From positions 4,154,001 to 4,218,000 of the forward strand of contig JAGYXB010000135.1 in assembly GCA_022495005.1 (NCBI GenBank): a DNA stretch of 64,000 bases. The letters run 5' to 3'. This DNA is from Rhyacophila brunnea. Its lineage: Eukaryota; Arthropoda; Insecta; Trichoptera; Rhyacophilidae. Below, piece by piece: positions 47,962-59,860 of the stretch. The position numbers were made by a program, and so were the translations under genes. The notes under the pieces were generated by a model, which was not told the DNA's origin, did no database searches, and was given only the letters and a program-made list of their open reading frames with translations. Position 1 is the first letter of the stretch. Every line of letters begins with the position of its first letter.

Positions 47962-50859
47962 CATTGACAGTACAAGTACATGTAACTATCTAACGATATA
48001 AAATTCCAAAAATACTTAGCAATCATCAAAAAGAATTTATAAAAATAAACTAAACGATAAAAAGTAAATAGAAAGCGGAAGATTTAAGATACATTAAATA
48101 CTTAGTTAATAACCCCTGCGTGTCTTGCGAAAATTAACTTGCATGCCCCGGTCTCTTGCTTCTGTGACTCGATTGAATCTTCGAAGCAATTAATAAAATC
48201 ATATTTTTTTAGACCTGATACATAATATGCAAATTCGCAATATTACTTTAAATACCGGAGATTTATGGAGCGCGGTGGATAATAATTAACATGACCAAGA
48301 GAGGAAATACTTAACAAATAGCTCAACGCGTGGACCCGTACTCTACAGTAATGAATACCTTTTATGAGGTTTTTGTTTTATTTTTAATGTACTTAGTCAA
48401 ATTGTAGAAGATATATACGTATCACAAAGTCATATAATATGTACTATTTATTCATTTTGCAATATATCATTTACTGTCATTAGAATATTCGTCGACTTTG
48501 TATATTATTTTACGAATATTTTCATACTAATACCGCGAAATGTCGATTTTTTACTTGTTACCGTTTAATACTGGGCCATCAAATGATTCGTATCTATGTA
48601 TACACAATGATGCCTCGCCTCCACGGTACTCCTTAAAAAGAACGACATAAGATCGAGTGGTGTTATCTCTTTGCTAGGCTACATGATGAAGATATTTGGG
48701 AGTCACAAGATTAATATAGATTAATATAGATAGATACACAAGATAAAAGTAAGTTTTCATTAAATAACAGCATCATATTATATTTGACCCCTGTTGCCAT
48801 ATCGAAACGTCTGACACATGGTAAGGGGTAAATCCAAATGCCGGAAAATATAGTCTTTAAAAATATTACAATCTTAAGGCCCAATGGGTTTCATTACCTG
48901 GAGAAATAAAGATGCCAGTATTATGGCAAAAAGAAAAAGTACGTCGAATTATTGGGCTCATGTAGGCACTCTTCATCACAACAACGTTGACTTAATCTGG
49001 TATATAAACTTAATCAACAGCATAATGAATAATCAAAATATGTGTGACATGTCACAATTCGATCTCTAATGGCTCGACCTTTTTTAATCTTACAGAAGGT
49101 GGCGCGAAATAGCATGAAGTAAAAGTAGTCGCTTAATGAGATTAATTTTATTAAAAAATTAAATAAAGGACAGAATTCAAACAATTTAATAAGATGCTGT
49201 TAGCTAGGTAATATCACAAACTATTATTAATCGCTCCGTTCGCCATTTTCTACAATAATTTGGAAAGCCGCTTAGCGGAAAATTGCAAAAAGAAAAAAAT
49301 AATTATTACACGATAATAATTTACTATCGCTCGATATGCTTTACATATTATTGTTTTTCTGATATTAAAAATAATATAATACTATGCCGCTCCCGTTTCA
49401 GGGTGTTGTGTTTAACCTACCTGACTGACGACCGGCAAATTTGCGCGAAAAAATTCTACATTTACTACAAGTTACAATAAAAAAAAATTGATACGTACTT
49501 TTCCAATAACAATTAAAATTAAAATAATGTGTTCTGCTCCGATTCATTCACAAATGGAAATTTCTTAAATATTAAAATTCAGATATTTTCATCTTGTAAT
49601 TTTCATGGATTTCTAATCGAGGTGATTTGTCTAAATAGAATGAAGGAACCATTTTCTGGTTTCATCAACGAATAGGTAAAATATTATTATCACAATACTT
49701 AAAAAACAATAAATTAGGAAAAGGTATATGACAATACGAACACATAATATGGACATATTGTGGACACCCAGACTATAAAACATTACTTAGAACACTTTAA
49801 TATGGTGAGGATTGATTTTTACTATTTCTCCTAATCAATATGTTCCTGTATGATGCCCGATCAAACTTAGATTGAAACAAAATGTGATTTTTGCCAGATG
49901 CCATGATCAGGAAACCTCGTTTTAAGAGAAGGACACTCTGGATATAGAATGGTGAAAATCGAGTTTTTTATAATATCTTAGTTGAGTAGGTATATTTGTG
50001 GTTTTTGGGCAAATTATGATATTATGAAATTATGAGTTTTGCCACTTTACTTGGGCTTCACGGCCTGTTCTGGTGTTTAACAAAGAAACAAATAATAAAA
50101 ACGTTGTTAATTAGCGATCGGTATACAGTTTAACATAATATCGTCGGTCCCTATTAAAAAAGCTATTCCATTTGGTAAAAACTAATTAAAGCATTTAAAT
50201 TATGATAGTATTTTATAGTTAGTTTTATATTAGTGATATAATTTTGCCATTTTAGTTATTTTTCTCGATTGACAAAAAGAAAACATTGATGAAAAATGTC
50301 AGTATTGCACAAATCATAAATTGGCTAGACTACGGATTGTATGAGTACATAATATGTGTAATACTTTGTCCAAATACCAGCCTATATATTCAATTAAAAC
50401 CATGATAATTGTAAGATTTAATAAGTGTGAATACAATGAGACCTAATAAATAAAACCGACAGGCAATAAACAAATACTAAGTATACGTTTGAATCGTGTG
50501 GGAAAGCGAGTTGAAATTTCTCACAGGAAAACACGACTTCGGCCAACTCCGCATTGAATAGACTAGAGAATGAATAGATACTTCCGCGGATTGGATTGGC
50601 ATTTCGAAGATGCATCTCTGTAATAAGTTGAGCTTAGTGATCAGTCACGGAACCGAAATCATAACCGTCCCGGGTGAAAGCTCTGGGGGTGTATTCATTT
50701 TAAATTTTATTCATATATTTTAAAATATATAATGTTACCATCAGTATTTGTGATTAATTGACACAAGCAGAGCGAATTTGATTTTTGTTTGAAAATCGCG
50801 CCTTTTAGCAGAGCGCTCCAACGAAAGCAGCAAACATATTAATTATACATACGCATTCG

Positions 50860-50985
50860 CATTCTTATAGGTGAGAAGGGATCAGTCGTCTTACAACTGA
50901 GCTAGCGAGTATCCGATTCAAAATGTAACTTACTCGGGCCTGTTTTTTTGGCAAGGAGCGTGTTGTAATCTCGAGCCCTTTTCAA
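50860..50985 (-). repeat. tRNA-like SINE head, degraded
   Basis: On the minus strand CGCTAGCTCAGTTGTAAGAC (50,896-50,915) is a good A box and D-arm of a tRNA. The B-box side (GCGAATGCG) is weak. Confidence 0.4.
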
Positions 50986-51249
50986 TAAATTAAAAAAAAC
51001 TAAGTTAAATGTGCTATGCCGAATGTATAAATTATTTAATAAACTATTTTTTTTTATTCAACGAATAATTCACAAGATTTAAGAATGTAATATTCTAAGT
51101 ATTGAATATACATAATCGGCTAGTAATTAAAGTAATACCTACTTTGATTTAAAATACAAAAGTCGATTGCCAATCGTAGCTCAATTTGGGAAGCGCTTCA
51201 GAGAGTATTATAAGAGCCAATAGTTAAAATTTGTCGTAATTAGTATGGC

Positions 51250-51320
51250 AGCTTTAGCATAGTGGCCTATGTGCGGCGGGCGCGATACCTGGAGAGATGC
51301 ATGTGCGATTCCTGAGGGTT
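51250..51320 (+). repeat. tRNA-derived SINE head
   Basis: CTTTAGCATAGTGGCC (A box, 51,252-51,267) and TGTGCGATTCCTGAGG (B box, from 51,302) are spaced as in a tRNA promoter, followed by a T-rich tail. Confidence 0.55.
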
Positions 51321-54300
51321 GTCTTACTTTTTTCAAAGAGATTTTTTCTATTGGTTATAATACATTTTTTCAGAAGTGTTTTCAAAATGTGTATGTCCAG
51401 TATAAATTATTAACGAAATAAATGTATTTGTCCAAATCCGACCGTAAGTGACGTACATACTTATTATCAATTACTCACCACTCTATCCCTCGAATCGAAA
51501 TCATGTCGAGTTTTCTGTCATTTTCGTAAGGTAACATAAACGCTAGCGTGACAATATATTATTATAATATATCAGGGATAATAAAAATTCTTAAAACAAG
51601 ATATCCGCAACATGAAGGAAAAAATCAAGTAACATATGACAGTATTTATTAACTGGTAGTAGGTGATATACTTCTAAGGTTTTTCAAAAATAATTTAATG
51701 CCATAACAGTTACTTTTACATAATACATTAATACTTATTACATAACTTAACCGCCAATGTCTTTGCTTTGTAATTTCTCGTTCTAGTGGGTACTTAGTAA
51801 CAATATCAAAATCAATACTTAGTACCTACCTTTTTATTCAGTTTTGAAGTGACGATATAAAATTTAGTGATCAGTAAGAACAATGAGGAGTTAAAAGTGA
51901 ATTGAACATACATTTCTCCAGACTTTGTAAAATTTTGTACAATGAGATGTACGATGTAACTGTCAGACAGGTGTGTAAAACGAAAACAATACGTTTTAGC
52001 TTGCCCGGCTTAGTTTCACCATGAATAATAGGTATTAAAAGATAAGGCGTCCGGCTCTTAGCGAATACACCTTAGCAGACGAATTTAATTCCCTGTACAA
52101 AATACATACACCGTCGGAAGACAATTGACTACGTGAAACCTTATAAGGTAAAACTTTACTTGGCGAACCGTAAAAAGATATCCACTTTTGTCTTGGATAT
52201 GCGATCATAGCTTATGCAATATGAATGTACTCGTATCTATCATAGCTAAACCATTCATAATCAATTTAAGTAGAGACCTACTTAATATGCAGTGCCGGTA
52301 TACGAAAATTCGTAAATGTATGGTATATCGATCACCTACTCATATAATTATTATATTATGTCATATTACAAAAAAAACACATGGTAAATGGCTCTTCTCG
52401 ATTTTCCTGCACCTGATACTTGAGTTTTATAGTCGTATTTCCTGAAGACAGGATGAAAAATTAGTAAAACTTGTGATATGTGGTCAGATCGAAGATGACA
52501 CGGCAGAGCCTTTCTACATGTACGGATTAACTGTGTGTGGTTGAGCCGCGGAGAAGGCTCCTGCTCTGCCCGACGGCCAAATCCCCCATGGCCATTAGTA
52601 AAATTAACGCTAAGTATTTTTAATAAAAAAAGTATTGCATGCATGAGTTTAACTACAAAAGGCACCCTGGCACCTGAGACCTAGTCGTAAACCCGAGTCG
52701 ACGACAGAGTTTTCATACGCGCAACTTCACGCGAACATATTGTCTATTTAAACCGTATCCATTGCAAACATACTCGGTGTGTTAATAGGACAATAAAATC
52801 TGCCTAACATATCGTAAAGACCTGTATGCTGTACGCCTTTACCGGTGATTTCACGTCATCAAGAATTCTGGCCTTGGCATAGATTGAGGGTCTGTCGGTG
52901 GTTGGCGTATTAAATGAGGATTGTGTTGACTCATATTATGATTTTGAGTATTCATTTATCTGAATAAATAATAAAGAATCTAGAATGAAAAAGAAATTCC
53001 CGAAACTTTAAATATTATATGAGTAGATATTAACTATCAAAAATGAATCATTTCAAAAAAGGGCTATCGATATTTTAACACGATCGTTCGTTATCTGATT
53101 TTATTTAAAATTATGTCAAAAAATGTGATCCCGTATTGTAAATTTAAATTTAAGAAAATACACGACCCTAATTGAGATATCTAATGATTAGACTACGATC
53201 TTACAGCAATCACTTTTCAATTAATTGTTCTAGACAGCTGACTGAATAAATACGAACGTACTCACACCGGACGGTCAAATCTATCGATTATATTTCAATA
53301 TAATATAATACGATTGGCCGAGAGCCTTCTGATGAAATTGGATTTGCTCAAAACTACCCCTACTTACAGAAACGTGATTAAAATTTTATATTTTAAATGA
53401 CAAGCCATTTTTTAAGCATCACACGTTGAATTTTGAGGTTTTATGGGAATGGTTTTAATAAAAAAAATGTAGCATTATCTTAAAACATTTCTATACTACA
53501 TTCGTTATTATGATGCGACTGTTCTGTCTCTTATGTAATATCAACAAAAAACCTAACAATATCTTTAATTTAACATTCAGAAAATTATTGAATTTTGAAT
53601 TTATCTACAATTTGGTGAGGAATCACAAAATTAATTTATATTTTACTACAATTATTCGTCATCCGTTTTTTTTTATACAACATAACTAAGTATAAATATG
53701 AGAAATAAGTGTAAGACCTAAATAAATCCACGATCTCATTTCAATGTGTCTGGGTCGTCTTAGTCATAAACCAAATCAGTTCAAACAATCTATCAAACCA
53801 CTTTTTATGGTTTATGGCAGACATCAACAGTTACTTTGATATTTACATTGAGGATGTAAAATATGGATCACTGTGTTTTGATAATCGCTCTAGAACCTGT
53901 TTACACATTACTTTTTTTTATAAGTTTCCGACAAGAGATAATGAACTTATTCCGTATGTAAATGTAACCGGTCCAGAAGCCATAGATAAGTGAATATATT
54001 CGCTACAGATATAATCGATTTTGCAAGTGATAAACGTTTCCTTTTAAGATATTTCCCATAAGCTATAAGTATAAATAACACGATCAAATTGATTGCAGTC
54101 TACTTAGGTAGGTATTAGAAATTGAGAAATAATGCAGTTATAGTCATTAATCATTAAACATTAAAAAAAAAACATGATAATACCCAGAGATCTGATCAAT
54201 AATATGAAAAACATCAAATATATTATACGCATCTAAGCCATATGGTACAGATGAATTAATTGATACTATTACAGTGAGTTGCAGTATTATTCGCATTACT

Positions 54301-54649
54301 TACTGTAAAAATGTGAATTACCATTCTCTCTCTCATATATGGAGAATATTATGGCATTATGGGCCTCCATTATGTCGACCATTATTAAACAGACTTTTTA
54401 CACGAAATGGTCGTTGAAATCATCCCTCAAAGTTGTGCTAAGAGGGTCACAGGAGCAAAATGCCAATACATTGATTGGGTTAACATTGCAACTGGTACAG
54501 TGATAATGGTGAACATATCGATTAGTAACTACATAAACCAACTTTGTAGAATAAAGATAAATAATTTACATAATAGTTTGTTTTATTATTGATTATTCAT
54601 GATGTCAAATTTGGCAAGATTATATTGAAAAAATCTAGAAAAAATAATT

Positions 54650-54725
54650 AAGACCGAGTGTGGCTCGAGCCCACGTTTTTTTATTTCCGTGTGAGTGCTT
54701 TCGCCTCTAAGCTATCGATCCGTCT
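54650..54725 (-). repeat. tRNA-derived SINE head
   Basis: On the minus strand GATAGCTTAGAGGCGAAAGC (A box) is followed by GTGGGCTCGAGCCAC (54,662-54,674, B-box-like, with stem), about 35 bases on. Confidence 0.5.
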
Positions 54726-54843
54726 ATTATTCATGCGAATTAATTCTTATTACCACGTTTTAACTGTGAAGCTTAAAATTCCACCAATCAGGAAGCAATC
54801 TGCTTTCTGAACAATTAAGGTAAATGAATGACATTAGATACTA

Positions 54844-56143
54844 CGAGGGTGGGTCAATAATTCCTTAGAAAAAAGCATTAAAACAGTTTTTATTTTTGTA
54901 TTTTTTTTTTATTTCTCAACATAATCTCCTTGAAGCTCAATACACTTGGTTAGACGTTTCTCAATTTTTTTTAAACCGTCAGAAAAATGAGTTTTCGGAA
55001 GGTCCTCAAAATAAGCATTTGTCCGATCGATGACTTCTTCATTTGAAAAAAAACGTTGTCCACTTAGCCATTTTTAAGTTTGGGAAAAGGAAAAAGTCAC
55101 TGGGGGCTAAATCTGGCGAATACGGTGGGTGGTCGACCAATTCGAACTTCAATTCTTCAATTTTAGCCATTGATCGTAAACATCTGTGAACACGGGCATT
55201 ATCCTGATGAAAGAGGATTTTTTTCCTGTTTAAATGAGGCCGTTTTTCTTCAATTTTGTTTTTCAGCTGGTCCAATAAAGATGCATAATAATCCCCTGTT
55301 ATTGTTTTTCCTTTTTCCAAATAGTCAACGAAAGTAATTCCACGTGTATCCCAAAATACAGTAGCCATAACCTTACCAGCTGATTTTACGGTTTTCGCCT
55401 TCTTTGGACATGGTTCGCCTTTCGCAATCCACTGCTTTGACTGTTCTTTCGTCTCGGGAGTATAGTGGTGTATCCATGTTTCATCTACAGTCACAAAGCG
55501 ACGAAAAAATTCATCCGGATTGCGTTGCATGAGCGACAACAGGGCTTTAGGGGCCACCACCCTATTGCGTTTATTGTCGACTGTGAGCAAACGCGGCACC
55601 CATCTTGCAGAAATATTTTTCATGCCCATTTTGTCATGTAAAATAGAAATGACGCTACCTTTTGAGATCCCTGTAACCTCAATTATCTCACTCAACTTTA
55701 ATCTTCGGTCACTTAACACCATATCGTGGATTTTATTGATCATTTCTGGTGTAGTCACCTCTAAGGGACGTCCTGAGCGTGGTTCATCCTTTGTTGATGT
55801 ACGACCACGTTTAAATTCATTTAACCAGTTATAAATAGTTGCAAGTGAAGGAGCAGATATGCCGTGAACTAAATCCAACTCATTTTTATTTCCTTTGCTG
55901 TTAACCCTTTTATATTAAAATGTTTAATAACAGCTCTAAACTCAATTTTCTCCATTTTCCATTTTTCCATTTTCCACAAGCAGATTTTTTTTTAAATGTA
56001 CGAGAAACACACAACAACCCGACCAATCTGATTGAAACTTCGCAGCATACTGAATCGGTAGTGCCGCTGCATGAAAACAAACCGCTTACAGTACTAGTCG
56101 CGCCACTTGTCGGCTTTTCTAAGGACTTATTGACCCACCCTCG
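54844..56143 (-). mobile_element. mariner-family element, copy 2 (near-complete transposase)
   Basis: Also exactly 1,300 bp with the same inverted ends and TA on each side. The minus strand keeps a 279-codon frame (55,039-55,878) with KGSVISILHDK (helix-turn-helix), WVPRLLT, the first catalytic Asp in VDETWIHHY, the second in FHQDNARVH and the third in YSPDLAPSDFFLF, with 34 residues between the last two: the D,D34D mariner triad. Relative to copy 1, one A is missing in runs near 55,890 and 55,073, so N- and C-terminal parts are out of frame. It is inactive unless frameshifted. It starts 212 bp inside the intron from the shot donor. Confidence 0.95.
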
Positions 56144-56355
56144 TAACTCAATCGTAAAAGACGTTCTGCGCGAGCCAAATTCTATTATTGACGTTCTTGT
56201 ACTTATGAACAATGAAATTATTGCAATACAACATCGTAGCGCTTCCGGTAGAGTATTACAAATATTCCACTATAAATACTTGTCATTTAAAAACAATTAA
56301 TTTTAATATAAATAGCACAAAAAGAAAACTCGATGGAAAAACATAATTATATTAC

Positions 56356-56994
56356 CTTGACCCTCTTCGGCTGTATCGCCTTCATTTGCGTAGTCCTAGC
56401 ATACTGCGACGAGTCCCTGATCTCTCTGCCCTGGGACCTCCTCATCAGGTTTTCAGGGACGCTCTGCTCTTCGCCACGAGATAGAGTCGTCACCTTCCTA
56501 ACAATCCTCGTCGTAATCCTCCTTGCCCCGTTCTCGCTCTTCCTAGATACCTTCGTGGACTCCAGCGAAGAACCCAATACCTCAGTGGACAATCTCTTCT
56601 TAGTGTAAACATTATACAGACTGTCGACATCTTTATTGGTCGCCGATGCCAACGATTGAGATTCGTCGTATTCGAAATGGGTCTGGTTACCGTCGTGGAC
56701 TATTCTGTCACCGTATGGACTACTGCCGTTTCCGAAGCTCCCAGCGACTCCCGGATAATTTCCATCATATACCGTTGAGGTTTTCGTCAGGCTATCTCTG
56801 AGGCTTTTGGGTAACGAAGCCAAATTAAGGCTCGTTGTGATTGGCGGACCTGTCTTTTTCATGCTGGACTTGAGAGGTTTCTGCGACGGATTGCTCCGAC
56901 CGTATGAGGTCTCAGTTTCCCCTTCCAGAGTAGCTTGGACGAACAGCCGTTTTCCGGCGCCTGTTCCTTGCGTGTCTTTAACGAATCTATACAT
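56356..56994 (-). CDS. shot: Spectraplakin (short stop) alternative first coding exon, 213 aa N-terminus
   Basis: The exon begins at ATG 56,994, the first ATG after an in-frame TAA ten codons upstream, and ends in AAG followed by the donor GTAATA. The 213 residues are rich in Ser, Thr, Lys and Arg, without membrane segment or recognisable fold, and look disordered. A basic patch (RRITTRIVRKVTT) lies around residue 160. A short upstream ATG at about 57,003 opens an overlapping frame and could dampen translation. The phase-0 end matches the phase-0 start of the CH2 exon 33 kb away, which is why I assign it to this gene; no residue motif proves it. It would give a protein with CH2 but no CH1. 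Alternatively it is the last part of another isoform's leader. Confidence 0.75.
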
Positions 56995-58459
56995 TGTGTA
57001 TGCATCAATTGAATGAATTTACCCATGAATAAAATAATCACTTCAATATACAATTATAAGAAAACAAACGCCAAATCCAGCGTCATTGTTTCGATGCATA
57101 CTCCATTCTTTCGTAGACTTGGTAACTTTTTTCAGGTTATTCGGTTGATTCGATCGATTGGTTTCGTTATTTGTTTGTGGTCACTGTTTTTCCTTGTTAA
57201 CATTTATTATAATGGCACAATTTAATTGAAAGTACTAAGCATTCGTTCCTTAGAATTCTCTGATAATCGATAAGCTATGTTTGTGACTGTTATTTTATTT
57301 AATGCGAGGTGAATTTAATTCGAAGATAAATTCCTATAGAAACAAAAATATTAAATTATTTTCGTGACTGACAAATTTTTGATTGACGTTTTACTATTTA
57401 TCACATTTTAAATGATCAGAAAGATTCCGCCTTTTTCATAATATTCAATTCACAGTAGATGCAGCTTTGGACATTCGATACTTAATAAGACAAGAGATAT
57501 AAATATATGAATCATATTTAACTTAACTAGATATAGTATTTTTCTTCAGTAAGCAGGTACTTAACTCCTTACTACTGCTACTTACTATATTGGGTATACG
57601 TGCATTTGCATTTTCGCTTACAAATTAAATGTCTCGAAAAAGGGTTTGAACGTATGGTAGGTACCAACATGAATTCTATATACGTGTCGCTAAATTATTG
57701 TATTGCAAATTAAAATAACAAAATATAAGTAGGCAGATATCTAATCCTAAATATTTTTTTAATTTATATGTAAGTGGTAAGATAATATCATACGTACCAA
57801 TTTTACGTAAAGATGAATAGTCAGTCTCAAACTTACACCAATTGTCATTAATTTGTTAGGAAGAACTGTTATAAAATTTCCTATATTATAGAGAAAATTA
57901 TTTTGTTATAAAGTTATACCTACGTTTACAGTGGCAATACATTGTGAAAATACCAAAGGTGGAGTCGATATAAATAAAAATTATTTCAAGTTTAAACACC
58001 TGCTTAATATAAGATAAAAATAGATGTTTTTAAATGAAATAAAAATAAATTAAAACTATGAATCTGCCTCAAACCTTCGGGAGAATTTATAAAACCCTAA
58101 TGAGAAAAATAATCATAAAACACTACGATGGAAGCCTTCGACGTTATTTAGATATTTATTACATTTATTTTTTAACCGTCGGTTCATCTTTGGATTTAAA
58201 TATTTAAGCATATTTCTTTTTATTATGTTTAGTTATCTACGTATTGGTTAAGTAGTTAATTTAATAAAATGCATTAAATTCCATGCTTCATAATTCCGAC
58301 ACTATATATTATCTCTAAAATAACTACAGTAAAAATTCGCGTTCAAGTCGTACGACTTTTATTGCTTTTAACTGGTCTAACCAAGAATCAGCATTTAGTG
58401 AACGCGAACACTTATGTTTCATTCATTTTCCCTACGTTATTTCATGATGTTATATTACC
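56995..58459 (-). other. Upstream of the first shot coding exon; 5' leader and AT-rich DNA
   Basis: Directly upstream of ATG 56,994 the leader holds one overlapping upstream ATG. No acceptor-like site is obvious before it, so this may be the true first exon. The rest is AT-rich without element ends that I could pair. Confidence 0.5.
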
Positions 58460-58884
58460 ATGGCTCAAAAATCTCATAGCACCCACAAACTGTTCGGAGC
58501 GGTGGCAGACATGAAAAATATTACCAAAACCATCGCCGACGTTCGGTACAGATGTGGCACGACTAGAAGACAAGTAAAAGTCACCTTTTTTTTTATTATA
58601 TTGCCCTGCGTTCACTTATGTTATATTTTCCGCCATCTTCGCGATTCGCGGTCGCCGGTTAGACCGGGATTGTTATTGCTAGGAATGCGCATGTGAGAAA
58701 AAATAATAACCAACAGAAAGTGTCTGAAATAATTTGCGATACGTGCCGAGGAGAAACCGCGATGGCAGTTAAGTACTTATATTACATTATTAAATTTCAA
58801 CGAGAAAATTTAGAAAGACGTGTGAAACTGGGCATGTTTAAAAATGTCCAAAGAACTTACTCACAACTAACAAGATCCAACTAA
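58460..58884 (+). other. Two adjoining short plus-strand ORFs, not recognised
   Basis: The first (58,460-58,696) starts in a good initiation context (ACCATGG) and reads MAQKSHSTHKLFGAVADMKN then KTIADVRYRCGTTRRQVKV before turning hydrophobic. The second (58,693-58,884) overlaps its stop and is basic (RRVKLGMFKNVQRTYSQLTR). No family recognised. A possible donor after RRQ would drop the odd hydrophobic tail. They could be a small gene, an element relic, or chance. Confidence 0.2.
58625..58680 (-). promoter_or_regulatory. YY1-like site in CpG-rich patch, possible shot promoter
   Basis: On the minus strand AAGATGGCGG (58,630-58,639) is a strong YY1/pleiohomeotic-type site, often found just downstream of start sites, within a CpG-rich patch (ATTCGCGGTCGCCGG). 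It lies 1.6 kb upstream of the first coding exon in the right orientation. No TATA box seen. Inference only. Confidence 0.3.
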
Positions 58885-58993
58885 TGAAAAAATAATATAT
58901 CACTTAGACTACGAATAGATTTACTAAGCTAAAACGATTTTGAATTCAAGTTAAACCATATTGTTATACCTAACTACGATTCAACAGTAATAA

Positions 58994-59029
58994 ACTATAT
59001 ATATATATATATAAATAAATATATATATT
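58994..59029. repeat. TA-rich microsatellite
   Basis: Alternating TA with an AAATAAA interruption. Confidence 0.85.
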
Positions 59030-59639
59030 TGATCAGGAACGGCATGTGAAATTTACATGACAAGCAGGATTTGAAACCAACACAAACTAAGAGAAACGCA
59101 GTGCGATAATTCTTTTAACACGATGGGTGGGACGATATTTAAAAAAAAAAAAACGATAAATTGGGAAAGCCAAAGAAACATCACTTCATCATCACTCACA
59201 TCATTTACGAACACACGTATTTAGTTTTCCGAGAAAAAGCTCTTATAGTACTAAGTTACCTACCCAATTATCAATCTTACGAATACTACGTACTAACTAC
59301 GCTTCCTGAGTAGTTTAAATTCCGTTAATAATATCATGATATGTAATACTAAATTGCAATTGTTTTTCTGCAATAAACACATGATTCTGGATACCCGATG
59401 GAGGTGGTATCAGAGGGGACAATAAAGGTATTGGACTATGTCTATGGAGTCGAAATTTGGGCGTAGGTATATGGAACAGACTATAATTCTCTTCCGAATC
59501 GTCTCTTTCTTAATTGGGATTCCGAGTTGTGACTCTATCGGCGTAAATTGACGTTTTCTTGGGCCAATAAGCCACAACAGTTTACAGTTACCATCATATA
59601 TAGGAAATCTGCATACTTTGTCCATGTTTTCAGTAATTA

Positions 59640-59860
59640 TTATAAATTTAATTTACTCTCATATTGAAAGATAATGTACAGAGAAGAAATGGTGTAGAGA
59701 GAAGAGGATTATCTTGGTTACGAAACCTCTGTAAGTGGTTCAATGCCCAAGTTGACGGTGAACTGGTACTCCTGACCCATAACAGGGAGGTGAACAGCAA
59801 TTTGGTCACTAACTTCCAACAGAAGATGGCACCAAGAGAATAAGTTAATTGTATATCTAC
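59640..59860 (+). pseudogene. LINE reverse-transcriptase C-terminal remnant
   Basis: In one plus-strand frame from about 59,694 the sequence reads RGLSWLRNLCKWFN, close to the RRISWLRNLR.WF box near the end of insect non-LTR retrotransposon reverse transcriptases; the LEDGT-like end (about 59,822-59,835) is out of frame. Stops and shifts show it is dead, and I could not define the 5' limit. Confidence 0.4.

Larger units (their letters stand above)
23239..56355 (-). other. 33-kb first intron of the CH2-only shot isoform
   Basis: Bounded by donor GTAATA (56,355) and acceptor CCATAG (23,239). No CH1 exon or other conserved spectraplakin exon was found in it on inspection for the conserved CH1 words (KWVNKHL, RDGHNL, LGLIWTI). 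It carries mariner, hAT, pogo-like, foldback and tRNA-derived elements listed separately, plus a promoter-like patch and a candidate recursive splice site. Segments not listed, such as 26.0-29.7, 32-35, 36-40 and 48-54 kb, are mostly AT-rich with short composition-driven ORFs. Confidence 0.7.

Noticed and set aside
52480..52600. GC-richer stretch around GCCGCGGAGAAGGCTCC
   Set aside because: No paired ends, no ORF with protein-like content and no splice-site pair; it could not be assigned.
55520..56300. Plus-strand ORFs of 104 and 126 codons at 55.5-56.3 kb
   Set aside because: They are the antisense of the mariner transposase copy 2.
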